A DNA stretch of 64,000 nucleotides. Origin: Pisolithus tinctorius (taxonomy: Eukaryota; Basidiomycota; Agaricomycetes; Boletales; Pisolithaceae). Below are positions 20,390-30,633 of the stretch, piece by piece. The notes under the pieces were generated by a model. It was not told where the DNA came from, ran no database searches, and worked only from the letters and a program-made list of their open reading frames with translations. The position numbers were made by a program, and so were the translations under genes. The stretch covers positions 124,001 to 188,000 of the forward strand of contig JANFAH010000051.1 of NCBI GenBank assembly GCA_024663395.1, read 5' to 3'. Positions within the stretch are counted from its first letter, which is position 1. The number at the start of each line of letters is the position of its first letter.

Positions 20390-21720
20390 GGGGAACCGTT
20401 TCTTATAGGCGGAGAGTGTATCATCCACGTGTTCAAGGTGTGACTCTTTCTGCCATGAGTTTTCGGAAGAAGGGTAACCCTTCCATTTGATTAAGAAGGC
20501 GTGTCCACGGCCGGATCTTTTATGGCCGACTATCACCTCAACTTCATACTCTTCTTCTTCATTGACAAGGTCAGGCGGTGGAGCGGGAAGTTCGGTCCGT
20601 GAACGTCATTTTGGCGATAGGGTGATAAGAGGGAGGCATGGAAGACATTATGGATCTTCCAGCGTGCGGGGATCGAGAGGCGATATGTGATCAGAGATAG
20701 GACGTCAGAGATAACAAAGGGTCCTTCTCGTTTTGGTGCAAGCTTCCTATTTTCGTAGGAGCATTTCAAATTGCGTGCTTCTAGCCAAACCTTATCACCT
20801 TTCTGGAACGGGGTGAAGGGTCGTGACGAGCGGTCTTTCATGGTTTTTCCTGGCTAGATCGTGGGCCGCAAGGGCTTCCTCTCTAGCTTTTTGGAGCTCT
20901 TCGAGTCTAGACTCGGCGGCGGGGAGGTGGGTTTCCGTGACCAGGGACAGAAGCGGTTTCAGTTCATACCCGTACATGAGGTAGAACGGAGATTGGTGGG
21001 TGACGGAATGAGGGCAGTGGTTGTGCGTGAATTCTGCCATAGGGAGGTTGTTTACCCATGAAGTGGGGTCGTTTTGGCAAAAGATGCGGAGGATAGGTCT
21101 CCACCTCTTGATTTACGCATTCTGTTTCTCCGTCGGTCTGCAGGTGGTATGCCGTTTGACAGAGCAAGGGAGTATCCCAGAAGGGAAGCAAGTTCTTTAG
21201 CAAAAGCAGAGGCGAACTGAGGGCCTCGGTCGGATATGATTTTGTCATACAGCCCAAAGCGGGAGTAGACCTTTTTGAAAAACAAGGCTGCGATATTGGC
21301 AGTGGAGGCGGGTTTTCTTTGTCGGTGATAAAATTACCCCCTTTGTAAGCCCATGGTCTACCACGACCAAAAGGGAATCATAACCGTTTGAAAACAGGTA
21401 AGTCGGTAACCAGATCGCAAGAGATCTGTTGGAAGGGGCGGGTCGAGGTGGAGGGGATGGGTGTAAGGGGTGGTGTCATGGGGTGGGTATTTGTTTTGTT
21501 CTGCTGGCATATAGCACAGCCTTCAACGTATTTCCGGACAAAGGACGCGAGTCCAGGCCACCAAACTCGGACGAGACGAGTTGTCGGGTTTTCAGGACAC
21601 CAGGGTGTCCAGCAGAGGGGTGATCATGGTGGTTGGACACAACGGTCCAGCGGAGGGTAGGGTCATCAGGGATATTACACCTGGTCTTTGTAAAGCAACA
21701 CTCCATTGTCGAACCTCCAG
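20390..21720 (-). pseudogene. Integrase and chromodomain of element C
   Basis: N-terminal zinc region (HHDHPSAGHPGVLKT near 21640), core fragments with SDRGPQFASAFAKELA (about 21240-21190), QTDGETECVNQEVE-like catalytic Glu region (near 21130), then TPFQKGDKVWLEARNL (about 20825-20790), GPF...YRL...NVFHASLLSPY (GPY/F-like), and a chromodomain EVEVIVGHKRSGRGHAFLIKWKGYPSSENSW (reported here by its ends, about 20550-20460) with the aromatic and WKGY features of the family. Chromodomains direct chromoviral integration to marked heterochromatin. Frameshifts near 21470-21290 and 21080. Confidence 0.8.
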
Positions 21721-21895
21721 TCAGAGAGGTGGGACTTGAACGGGAGTGGCATGTCGACGTTTTTTGATGGCACGAAGTGCCGTTTGGACCACGGGGTCCT
21801 TCATGGAGGAGGAGGTAACCTTCTGAGTAAGGTTGGTATCGATAAGATTGACGAATAGAGTCTGGGGAAGGAGGGTGACTCCTTTGTTATCGTCG

Positions 21896-22330
21896 TCATC
21901 CTCGGGGATGTGATCGGGTCGGCGGGAGGAGAGCATCTGGTGCGGCCAAGTCCTTGCCTGGGACATGTTCTAGTTGCAGATCGAAGTCTGCGAGGTCGAG
22001 GAGCCAATGGGCTTGTCGACGGTTTAGGTTCTGTGGGGCCTTGAAGTATGTCAGGTTTTTATGGTCTGTAAAGACCTTGACAGGGAAAGGAGATCCATGG
22101 AGATAATGTCTCCACGTTTTCAAGCCTCTTATGACCCCAAGCAACTCTCTGTCAAATATGTCGTAGTTTCTTTCTGCAGAGTTGAATGACTGAGAGATAA
22201 AGGCGCAAGGCTGCCACTGTCCATTTGAGTCTTCTTGGAGGAGGATACCTCCGGTTGCATACTTGGATGCGTCAGTAGAGATCGCAAATGGTCGTGAGAC
22301 ATCTGGCATTCGGAGGGTTGGTTGTGCCAT
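21896..22330 (-). pseudogene. RNase H of element C
   Basis: Frame 22330-21896: FAISTDASKYATGGIL (catalytic Asp), DRELLGVIRGLKTWRHYL, VFTDHKNLTYF and PDALLPPTRS near the C-terminus, the usual gypsy RNase H blocks. The domain is intact within this frame but separated from RT by frame changes near 22380 (a TGA replaces a codon next to the Asp-rich linker). Confidence 0.8.
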
Positions 22331-23174
22331 GAATATCCTTTTCAGAAGTTCAAAGGCAGTCTGGCATTTCTTAGACCACTCCCAAGCAATGGTTTTCTTT
22401 GTTAGGTCGATGAGAGGTCATGCGATATTGGAGTAATAGGGGACGAATCTCCTATAAAAGTTTGCGAATCCTAAAAAGGATCGCACGTCCTTGACTTTCT
22501 TTGGGACAGGCCATTCGGGCGATGCCCTGGACCTTAATGGGGTCCATGGCAACAGTGTTTTCCCTGATGATCATTCCGAGGTATTCCACCTCAGTTAGAT
22601 CAAAGTGACATTTCTCCAGTTTCAAGGGAAGGTAGAGCTCTTTCATTCTTTCAAGAACTCGGCGGGTTCGTCATTTGTGTTTTTTGAGGTTGTCAGAGAA
22701 GATCAGGAGATCATCCATGTAGACTACCAACCATCCTTCGGCGATCATGTCTCTGAAAGAGTCATTCATGAATCGCTGGAAGGTAGCGGGGGAATTGCAT
22801 AACCCGAAGAACATAACGGTCGGTTCGAAGAGTCCTTTGTGCGTGATGAACGCCACTTTCCATTGGTCTCCTTCTTTGATCCAGACATTATTATAGCCCG
22901 ACCTGACATCCATCTTTGTGAAGACAGAGGCTCCTTTTAGTTTGTCCACCAGGTCTGAAATGAGGGGAAGGGGATATGCATCCTTCACCGTATTTTTGTT
23001 CAGATATCTGTAGTCCTGGCAGGGTCGTAGGGAGCCATCCTTCTTTCCTACGAAGAAGAAGGGGGCAGCTTGGGGGGATTTCGAAGGGCGGATCTTTCCT
23101 TCTTGAAGGTTTTCTTCAATGAATTTCTCTGCCAACTCCCGCTCAGAGGGGGATAGAGGGTAAGCCTTGGCCAC
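22331..23174 (-). pseudogene. Reverse transcriptase of element C
   Basis: Frame 23174-22671 has [51 protein letters not shown] and the catalytic [11 protein letters not shown] (about 22720-22690). A TGA just before ORRRVLERMKELYLPLKLEKC-like sequence (near 22672) interrupts it; [14 protein letters not shown] follows. Frame changes near 22460 lead to RNase H. YMDD is the canonical RT active site. Confidence 0.82.
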
Positions 23175-24015
23175 CTTGGGGACAAAGTCCCTCTACAAGG
23201 TTTATGGCATGGTCGTATGGTCGTGATGGAGGTAAAACTTCATCAGATGGTTTCTCGAAAACCGAGGTGAAGTCTTTGTAGTCCTCAGGGAGGACGGCCT
23301 TCGGTTTCTTCTTGTGTTCTTCTTGTGCTAACTCAGTAGCAGTGGTGATTTTTCGAAGAAGGCTGTTGTTGGGATTAACCTTCTTGGCTTCTTCGACAAG
23401 TTTCCCAACCGACATCACGAAGTGGGCTCGGATGGTTTCGTCTTCTGGTTCCTCGTAATCCATGAACTTATTTATCCCTTTCTTTTCAGCAGGGGACACA
23501 AGGTTCACAGTTGGTTCTTCAACAGCAACAAAAGAGACGTTGCGTCTTAATTCTTTGGATCTATCGGTTTTCTCGTCGATAGATAGGGTGCCCATCCTCC
23601 AGTCGACCACTGGGTTGTTTTCCTGTAGCCAAGGGAGACCCAGGATGACGTTTTCCGTTCCACAGTTGATAACATGGAAGAAGGACTGATGAACAAGTCC
23701 TTTAATCTTGAAGTAAAGGGTGGCGGAAAATAGGATTTTTCCTTTTGAATTCTGGGTTCCATCGGTGTTCTTTGCGAGGATGGGTTCAGTGAGGCGTTGA
23801 GTGGGGATTCGATGCTTTCGCACAAAACCCCAGTCGATACAGGAAATTTCTGCTCTGGAATCAACCAGAGCGGTGGTGTTGACAACTTTCTGAGTGGTTT
23901 CTGATGCGTAAGGGAAATAGGGATCTGCATAGTACATTCGGGTGTAGACGTTACAAGTACAGGAGCAACAGAAACCAAACTGTCCTTAGTTTGGGGAACA
24001 TCTGGCATCAACTCA
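23143..24015 (-). pseudogene. Protease region of element C, altered active site
   Basis: Aspartic protease: TALVDSRAEISCIDW (about 23870-23830) stands where retropepsins have DSGA, so Gly is replaced by Arg, consistent with G to A (GGA to AGA). Downstream VILGLPWLQENNPVVDW and a linker (PEDYKDFTSVFEKPSDEVLPP) lead to RT. A frameshift near 23185 separates it from RT. The Gly lies next to the catalytic Asp, so this copy is predicted inactive. Confidence 0.8.
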
Positions 24016-24134
24016 GAGTTCCCATTTAAAAATCCTTCCAAGGGCTCTGGCGATGTTTACCAGAGCGATGGATGGACCAGCGACTTTTTCTTCATTGTCG
24101 CTTTCTTCTACCTCCACAACTTTGTGGATTTTCT

Positions 24135-25139
24135 TTATTTTCTTCTGGGGGGTTTTCCCTTGTCTGGACATTCTCGAGAGAGATGTCCTTTGTTTCCGCA
24201 ACCGAAACACCTTCCTTCTTTGATGTGGCGGTCTCGTTCTTCTTTGGAGAGTCTCACTCCATCCATGTCCATGGCGTTTGGATCTTTTTCTTCAGCAAAA
24301 TTGTTCCTTGGGTGGAACATCTTCTTTTCTTTCTTTGTGGAGAATTCGTTTACCTTTCTCCACTTGGCATCAAACTTCTGTGCCTGTGTATACCACTCCG
24401 TGATCTTGGTAGGGGTGGTTTCCATCATGTGGATTCTGTTCGCGATGAAAGGTTTGAGTCCTTGTGAGAAGAACTCAATCAAGGTGACGTCCTCTGTGAT
24501 GGTAGAGTCGGTGGCAGCGGTTCGAAAATCGGTGATATACTGTTCAACCGATTCTTTCTGTTTCATGGTACACAATTTGGCAATTGCAGTACCAGCTGTG
24601 TCGGGGGAGGTGAAGGACTCCTTAAAACTTTTTACGAAGTCTTTGAAGGATCCAAAGCTCGGAGGAGTCCTCTCCAGAGCGGTCTTCTGATAGGTGGCAG
24701 CCCAGGAGCGGGTGACACCTTTCTTCATGTATGATAGGGCGTAGACCACCTGTTTGGTGTCCATATCATACAGTTCTTTGTTGACCAAGAGGTAGGTCTG
24801 TACGGAGTACAGCCAGCTCATGGCGTTCTTTTGGTCTCCATCGAAATCAGAGGGAGCACCAATCTTCAGTTCGGTGGCTTTGGTGGCATTGCCGACCAGT
24901 GCCTTCGACGATGAACCAGACATCGTATATGGGGATGGGGGCGGGTGTGCAGGGAAAAGTGGTGGGGGAATCGGTTGGATGGGGGTTCCAAGCGATGCGA
25001 GAGACTGGGAGAAGAGGTTCGAGAGGATACCGGAGGTAAAGCCTCTATCTGGTTGTTCGGGTTCGTTGGAGGAGTTGTCTGTGACAGTGCTCTCCTGGTC
25101 TTCGTCTTCAGATGACAATTCTTTGTGAGTGGGTCGCAA
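24135..25139 (-). CDS. gag: Gag of element C
   Basis: Intact 334-codon ORF, the longest undamaged frame of C. Start ATG 25139 follows the leader; an acidic N-terminus (SSEDEDQESTVTDNSSN), Pro-rich segment, capsid-like region with KIGAPSDFDGDQKNAMSW, VVYALSYMKKGVTRSWA and VEQYITDFRTAATDS, and one zinc knuckle CFGCGNKGHLSREC (CX2CX4HX4C, about 24195-24155). Ends KPPRRK. The protease follows in another frame, overlapping by the 24210-24013 frame, compatible with programmed frameshifting or decay. Confidence 0.85.
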   Translation of the reverse strand: MRPTHKELSSEDEDQESTVTDNSSNEPEQPDRGFTSGILSNLFSQSLASLGTPIQPIPPPLFPAHPPPSPYTMSGSSSKALVGNATKATELKIGAPSDFDGDQKNAMSWLYSVQTYLLVNKELYDMDTKQVVYALSYMKKGVTRSWAATYQKTALERTPPSFGSFKDFVKSFKESFTSPDTAGTAIAKLCTMKQKESVEQYITDFRTAATDSTITEDVTLIEFFSQGLKPFIANRIHMMETTPTKITEWYTQAQKFDAKWRKVNEFSTKKEKKMFHPRNNFAEEKDPNAMDMDGVRLSKEERDRHIKEGRCFGCGNKGHLSRECPDKGKPPRRK

Positions 25140-25214
25140 CGGCGCCCAACGTCGGTTGTTTCGGGGGTTTGTGGTGGTGCACTAAGCAGTGACTGTTTCG
25201 GCCAAAGGCTGTAA

Positions 25215-25223
25215 ACTTGAGCT
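25215..25223 (-). other. Self-primer binding site of element C
   Basis: Minus-strand AGCTCAAGT starts 2 nt inside the LTR edge (25226). It is the exact complement of ACTTGAGCT at 25413-25405 in the LTR, the predicted RNA 5' end. Same 2-nt spacing as element B. Confidence 0.5.
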
Positions 25224-25225
25224 TT

Positions 25226-25678
25226 TGTTATGCTCGACCGAAGTCAAGACGTAGGGAGAGCTCAGACGCAGTCTAAGGTTTCTACTGAGCAACGGCTGCA
25301 GCAACCTCTGTAAACGACAGAGGATTTAAGACAACACCGGTAAGAGAGGTCCTGGTTAGGGACTCTGAGGGCGAAGTGCTGAAGAACGCTGCATATGATT
25401 GAGCAGCTCAAGTCTGGAGTTCTAAGACTTGAGCCAGCAGTCTAAATACTACAAGAAACGGACCATGAGGCATCCGCATGTAAACGAGGGTAACAACGCC
25501 ATTGGTTGAACAATGGCGACATACATTCTACGCATGTAACGAGCCAGTAACACTAGTGGTGGAGACAAAGAGCCGTCGGATCAGAGAGAAGACGGCTCAA
25601 AAAGGAAATCAAGTCCAACGGATCAACAACAAGGTAAACGTACAATGGAAAAGGAAAAGTTAGGGGCAAAACGTAACA
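25226..25678 (-). repeat. 5' LTR of element C
   Basis: 453 bp, plus-strand TGTTATGCTCGACC ... ACGTAACA, followed by the target duplication GTCCC. Confidence 0.92.
25405..25448 (-). promoter_or_regulatory. LTR promoter of C: TATTTA box and predicted RNA 5' end
   Basis: Minus-strand TATTTA at 25448-25443 is 35 nt upstream of ACTTGAGCT at 25413-25405, the segment complementary to the primer site. Spacing equals that in element B. Confidence 0.45.
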
Positions 25679-25683
25679 GTCCC

Positions 25684-26132
25684 CTTTTTGTTGGTAGTAT
25701 ACCCTCGGCCTCTGTTCGGCCCATCCTGTCTTGTGTGTATGTGCTGTTGCGTGGTTTTCCCTTACTGTACTTTGTCTTACTTAGGTTCCAGGTTTGCCCA
25801 CACTATAAAGCCCTGTACTTAGGTACAGAATGATACCTTCTGGCACTCGGAAGGTCACCACAAGTTTCTTTTCCACTTTGTCTACACTGCACATCTCGCA
25901 TTCTGCCATGCACGAACTACATATACCGCTCGCACTGCTCGTATTGCCAGTACTACTCCGCAGACCATGCTGCACATGTCACAAAATACTACTGCTACAA
26001 AGCGCTGGGTCTCACCTTCTAGTCTTGACAGTCCAGAATCCCTTGGGATGAACATTTCATTCCCTTCATTTTTTATTGTTGTTATCTAAGCCATCTAGCT
26101 TGTATTATACAGCTACTTGGACTTTTCCTACA
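25684..26132 (+). repeat. 3' LTR of A2, right part
   Basis: Resumes after GTCCC and runs to GGACTTTTCCTACA, the LTR end. With 18602-18817 it makes a 665-bp LTR close to the 655 bp of A1. Contains a TATA box (ACTATAAAGCCC near 25803). Confidence 0.9.
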
Positions 26133-26220
26133 TTGCTTTGGACTTTGACCACTGTACTCCACAGCCCAACCTGCTCCAACTCTGCCCTAAGAAGGAGCCA
26201 GGGGTGTTGTCCAACTTTGA

Positions 26221-26905
26221 CATTCTCCAGGCAATGCTGGAGATTCTCCCACCCACTCTGGAGATTCTCCAGGCTATGCCAGGGATTCTCCCACCCACTC
26301 TGGGGATTCCCCAATGGATGCTGGGAAATCTCCAGGCAATGTTGGGGAAGCTCCAACCCACTCTAGGGATTCTCCAGGCAATGCTGGGGATTCCCCAGGC
26401 CATGCTGGAGATTCTCCCATCCACTCTGGGGATTCTCCAGGCCATGCTGGGGAATCTCCAACTCACTCTGGGGAATCTCCAGGCAATGTTAGGGAATCTC
26501 CAACCCCCTCTGGGGAATCTCCAGGCAGTGCTGGGGAATCTCCCACCCACTCTGGGGCTTCTCCAGGCCATGCTGGGGATTCTCCAACTCACTCTGGGGA
26601 TTCTGCAGACAATGTTGGGGAATCTCCAACCCACTCTGGGTACTCTCCAGGCCATGCTGGGGATTCTCCAACTCTCTCTGGGGATTCTCCAGGCAATGTC
26701 AGGGAATCTCCAACCCACTCTGGGGATTCTGTAGACAATGTTGGGGAATCTCCAACCCACTCTGGGGATTCTGCAGACAATGTTGGGGAATCTCCAATCC
26801 ACTCTGGTGACTCTCCAGGCCATGCTGGGGATTCTCCAACTCTCTCTGGGGATTCTCCAAGGAATGTTGCAGATTCTCAAGGCAATGCTGGGGATTCTCC
26901 AGTCA
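26221..26905 (+). repeat. 42-bp minisatellite, left array
   Basis: About 16 copies of a 42-bp unit made of two related 21-bp halves, GATTCTCCAGGCAATGCTGGG-type and GATTCTCCAACCCACTCTGGG-type. Because 21 is a multiple of 3 and stops are absent, several frames stay open (for example the repeated peptide GDSPGNAGDSPTHS), so the ORFs here are not evidence of coding. Confidence 0.9.
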
Positions 26906-27262
26906 CATGACAAAAAAATTTCATTGCTCACTCCCCAGTGGGGCAATGGCTACCAGAATTGAGGTGTGGCATGGGGGGGCATGCCCAATGCTACTGGAAC
27001 CATGTGCCTTGCAGTAGCATCCACTCAGAGCATCAGAAATGTGAATGGGTACACTTGATCATCAAGTCTACTAGTGATTTATAGCTTTGTGATGATCACT
27101 AGAAAGTGTACATTGGACCATTTCGCATTTCTGTCACTTTGAGTGGATGCTACTGCAAGGCACATGGTGCCAGTAGCATTGGGCATGCCCCCCCATGCCA
27201 CACCTCAATTCTGGTAGCCATTGCCCCACTGGGGAGTGAGCAATGAAATGTTTTTGATATGT

Positions 27263-28375
27263 GACTGGAGAATCTCCAGCATTCCTTGAAGAGTCCACAG
27301 CATTGCCTGGAGAATCTGCAACATTCCTGGGAGAATCCACAGAGTAGGTGGGAGAATCCCCAGCATTCCCTGGAGATTCCCCAGAGTGGGTTGGAGATTC
27401 CCTAACATTGCCTGGAGATTCCCCAGAGTGAGTTGGATATTCCCCAGCTTGGCCTGGAGAATCCCCAGAGTGGGTTGAAGATTCCCCAACATTTCTTGGA
27501 CATTCCTCAGCATCCCTTGGGGAATCCCCAGAGTGGGTGGGAGAATCCCCAGCATTGCCTGGAGAATTCCCAGAGTGGGTTGGTGAGTCCCCAGTATGGC
27601 CTGGAGATTCCCCAGAGTGGGTTGGAGATTCCCCAGCATGGCCTGGAGAGTCCCCAGCATTCCTTGGAGAATCCCCAGAGTGAGTGAGAGAATCTCCAGC
27701 ATTGCCTGGAGATTTCCCAGGAAGGGTTGGAGAATCCCCAGCGTTCCCTGGAGAATTCCCAGGGTGAGTTGGAGAATCCCCAGCATGGCCTGGAGAATCC
27801 CCAGAGTGGGTGGGAGTATCTCCAGCATTGCCTGGAGAATCCCCAGAGTGAGTTGGAGAATCCCCAGCATGGCCTGAAGAATCCACAGAGTGGGTGGGAG
27901 AATCCCCAGCATGGCCTGGAGATTCCACAGAGTGGGTGGGAGATTCCCCAGCATGGCCTGGAGATTCCCCAGAGTGGGTGGGAGAATCTCCACCATTGCC
28001 TGGAGAATCCCCAGAGTGGGTTGGAGATTCCCCAGCATTCCTTGGAGAATCCCCAGAGTGGGTTGGAGAATCTCCAGCATTTCCTGGAGATTCCCCAGGG
28101 AGGGTTGGAGAATTCCCAGAGTGAGTTGGAGAATCCCCAGCACAGCCTGGAGAATCCCCAGATTGGGTGGGAGTATCTCCAGCATTGCCTGGAGATTCCC
28201 CAGAGTGAGTTGGAGAATCCCCAGCATGACCTGGAGAATCCCCAGAGTGGGTGGGAGAATCTCCACCATTGCCTGGTGATTCCCCAGGGTGGTTTGGAGA
28301 ATCCCCAGCATTGCCTGGAGAATCCCCAGAGTGAGTTGGAGAATCCACAGCATGGCCTGGAGAATCCCCTGGGAT
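27263..28375 (-). repeat. 42-bp minisatellite, right (inverted) array
   Basis: About 26 copies of the same 42-bp unit in inverted orientation. Longer than the left array, so the arms expanded or contracted independently. Frames up to 404 codons run across it in more than one phase and are treated as a by-product of the repeat. Confidence 0.9.
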
Positions 28376-28400
28376 GCACTGGGCACTGGTCCATTTAGGC

Positions 28401-28645
28401 TGGGCAATCCCTCAGGATGCCCAGGAAATAGATCTATTAATCCACTGGGGAAAGCCCCATTTGGACCCCAGGCAATCTGTTATAGATGTAATAATCCTGG
28501 AGAAAGTCCATGTCTGACACCTTGCTCTGGAGAATCTCCAGGGCCTGGCAAATCTCCAGCAGTCACTGGGAATACCCAGGTCATCCTCACCTATTAGGTG
28601 GATACATCTATAAGAATATATGAACCTAATAGTTCCCCTGGGGGG
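28401..28645. other. No gene recognised
   Basis: Spacer between the palindrome and the C remnant. It has a few degenerate GAGAATCTCCAGG-like pieces near 28530-28560, probably outlying minisatellite units. Confidence 0.4.
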
Positions 28646-29198
28646 GTGGCTGAAGTGGTTGTCCTCTCATTTGTCTACTTCCCTTCAAAGGGCAGACAGA
28701 CCTTGTGCCTGTTGTCTATCAGGCCCCAACCCACCACCATGTGAGTCCCATGGCTTGTTGTCCCCATCAGTCATCAACCCAATGGTCACTTTCAGCATCT
28801 CTGACACAGAACTTGCTTTAACTATGAGTTGGGTTGAAACTCTTGCCCAATTACCCCTTTACTCTGTTCTAAATGAACTTGCTGAGGCTGATTGTCCTCT
28901 TACCCCATCCAATCCATGCTACTGTCAAATGTGTTATCTCTGTTGCTGTCTTGGACACCTTAGGGTTGATTGTGGCTTCTATGAATGTCCACTTTGCTGA
29001 ACCACCCACCCTGGGCATACTCATGCCCAGTGTCCATCCATACATCCTCATTGACCTTTACAAGAAAAATTCTCTTCCCCTGCTTTGGTAGATGATCATA
29101 CCCTCATTGGTAGCAAGGATAATGATTTATATGATAACAACTTTGATTTTGATGACTCCACCATCAGTAACATGACTGGAGAACCTTATGGAGAGTAG
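28646..29198 (+). pseudogene. Third ORF of a second C element (remnant)
   Basis: Matches the C-terminal two thirds of the C third ORF: ADRPCACCLSGPNPPPCESH, an acidic helical part, CYLCCCLGHLRVDC (CX2CX4HX4C), CPLC then a stop and TTHPGHTHAQC (CX2CX6HX4C), and DLYDNNFDFDDSTISNMTGEP to TAG 29196-29198. The knuckle Cys and His positions are retained although the DNA is strongly C-to-T decayed. The 5' part of this element is gone, bounded by the palindrome. Confidence 0.7.
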
Positions 29199-29235
29199 TT
29201 GAAGTCAGGGACTTCAATACTTAAGAGGAGGGTAA

Positions 29236-29690
29236 TGTTATGTTTCACCTTTGTTTTCCTTGTTTCCACCTTACATTTACCTCATGTTTGCTTCTGTTGG
29301 ACCCTTTTCTTCTTTTTGAGCCATCTTCTCTCTGATCTGACAGCTCCCTATTTCCACCACTGGCATTACTGCCTCCTTACATGCTTTAGGCATGTGTTGT
29401 TGTTGTTCAACCAATGGCATAGATAGCTCATTACATGCAGATGCCTCATGGTCCATTTCCTTGTAGTATTTAGTCTGCTGGCTCAAGTCCTGAAGACCTC
29501 AGACATGAGCTGCTCAATTATATGCAGTGTTCCTCAGAACTTCACCCTCAGTGTCCCTAACCAGGACCACTCTTACCGGTGTTGCCTAAAGCCTCTGTCA
29601 TTTACTGAGGTTACTGCAGCCATTGCTCAGTAGCAACCATTAGTCTGTGACAGAGCTCAACCTACATCTCAACTTTGGTCAAGCATAACA
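29236..29690 (+). repeat. LTR of the C remnant
   Basis: TGTTATGTTTCACC ... GTCAAGCATAACA, the reverse complement of the C LTRs, with many C-to-T or G-to-A differences. Preceded by a polypurine tract AAGAGGAGGG. It is the 3' LTR of a plus-strand C element whose 5' part is missing. Confidence 0.85.
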
Positions 29691-29923
29691 AATACAGGCT
29701 GAGTATCTACAGGTTTATATACTGGAAGTAACTATAGTATGGAGACTGGTAATGCTGGCCTTGCAAAGATTGCTAAGGTGATTGGTAAGAACAGTATTAG
29801 TAATGTATGACTAAGGTGACAGAGGCCAGGACAGGGTGGACTGGGAACAAGACCAGGCAAGGCTCAACCAAAATGACATGCACTGCAAAGCAGTGCCTTC
29901 TGTGCTAAACCTACTGGGGGTAG
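29691..29923 (-). repeat. B-type LTR fragment (left of element E)
   Basis: Reverse complement of the B LTR from about its TATA region (CCTGTAGATACTCAGCC) to GGTAG, diverged by C/T changes. The rest of the LTR continues at 37402-37476 after E; its 3' end was removed or displaced by the C remnant. Confidence 0.7.
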
Positions 29924-30215
29924 TAATGAAGGCATGAGTTTCTCAGTGTATGAAGTAGTCACTTTATTAGTACCTAACAAAGGTATGAGTTTCTACACTA
30001 CATCAGTACCAAGTAAATGAGCAGGAATCTAGCTATACTCACCTCAGTGTACAAAGTAGTCACTGAGGTGGAAAACAATGGTGTGGAAAATTTATAGTAT
30101 GGTAATTAGTAAGTGTGTTGACATTGGAATTTAATTCTGAGGGTTGGGGAGAAATTCTGAGCCCTCTGGGCAAAACTCCGAGATGCTACCATAATTCCAG
30201 ATTGCATTCTTGACA
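29924..30215 (-). repeat. 3' LTR of element E
   Basis: 292 bp versus 241 bp for its partner; the excess is an about 51-bp insertion just inside the edge, containing CAGTGTATGAAGTAGTCACT, a copy of sequence found further inside the LTR. Minus-strand start TGTCAAGAATGC is preceded by a polypurine tract GAGGGGGAG (30224-30216). Confidence 0.85.
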
Positions 30216-30633
30216 CTCCCCCTCAATTGGTGTCACACACCAAAGGTGTTGTGGACATGGTTACAGCTGACTCTGCCTAACTTGTCGACGAGTTGCACAC
30301 AATGCCCATGCATGCAGATGAAGACTAAAGGCCTCATGCATAGAAAGACTGCTGGACGTTAACAGTCCTCCTTTGCACAAGAATGAGTTGTCAGTGCTAA
30401 AGAGAAAAGAGGAAGTGAGTTAAGTGTGCATTAAAGGTTTTTAGCGCCCATGTACAGCATTCCGGTTTTCATCGTATCTCCACCAATTCTAAAGATATCG
30501 ACTCTGTTCTCACACTCACTTAAGGTGCTCAGCCACGCGGTTCTGCCTTCCAAATTTGGAGAGGATCCTCGCGCTCCACACATTTCTACAGCACTCCATC
30601 CATCAGACGCTCATTTCACTAAGTCCATCAATC

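Larger units (their letters stand above)
18818..25678 (-). mobile_element. Complete Ty3/gypsy element C with chromodomain and extra ORF
   Basis: Two 453-bp LTRs (18818-19270 and 25226-25678) flank minus-strand gag, PR, RT, RNase H, IN with chromodomain, and a third ORF. The perfect 5-bp duplication GTCCC (18813-18817, 25679-25683) shows insertion into the A2 3' LTR. The LTRs are about 96-97% alike by eye, differing mostly by C/T. Chromodomain plus self-primer site suggests a chromovirus. Pol has several frameshifts, so the copy is recently dead. Confidence 0.92.
11578..26132 (+). mobile_element. Ty3/gypsy element A2, 5'-truncated and multiply interrupted
   Basis: Plus-strand PR, RT (FIDD box), RNase H and integrase match the fuller A1 copy at 52752-62806. 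The gag region and 5' LTR are missing, removed at the D1 junction. Nested insertions: solo A LTR 14069-14720, solo D LTR 16460-18307, element C 18818-25678. Its 3' LTR is 18602-18817 plus 25684-26132. Many CGA-to-TGA and other C-to-T changes mark it as an old copy. Unlike A1 it lacks the antisense zinc-cluster gene. Confidence 0.85.
26133..28400. mobile_element. Foldback-like palindrome with minisatellite arms
   Basis: Left arm: tandem repeats (26221-26905) then a unique inner block (26906-about 27070). Right arm: the inverted inner block (about 27103-27262) then inverted tandem repeats (27263-28375). The inner blocks match in inverse orientation over about 150 bp (for example GGGCAATGGCTACCAGAATT at left, its complement at right). 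The centre holds CTAGTGAT (27071-27078) and ATCACTAG (27095-27102). Long inverted repeats built of short tandem repeats are the hallmark of Foldback/FB-type elements; that assignment is inference. No transposase and no clear target duplication. Confidence 0.55.

Noticed and set aside
20861..21061. Plus-strand ORFs within element C
   Set aside because: Shadows of the minus-strand integrase.
26221..28375. CRISPR-like or centromere-like tandem array
   Set aside because: No unique spacers, contiguous 42-bp units in inverted pairs, eukaryotic context; a minisatellite or foldback explains it better.
27134..28407. ORFs of 400-404 codons with a GDSPGNAGDSPTHS repeat
   Set aside because: The 21/42-bp period keeps several frames open on both strands at once, and the inverted array gives equal ORFs on the other strand. 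No start context, splice sites or non-repeat domain supports a protein.
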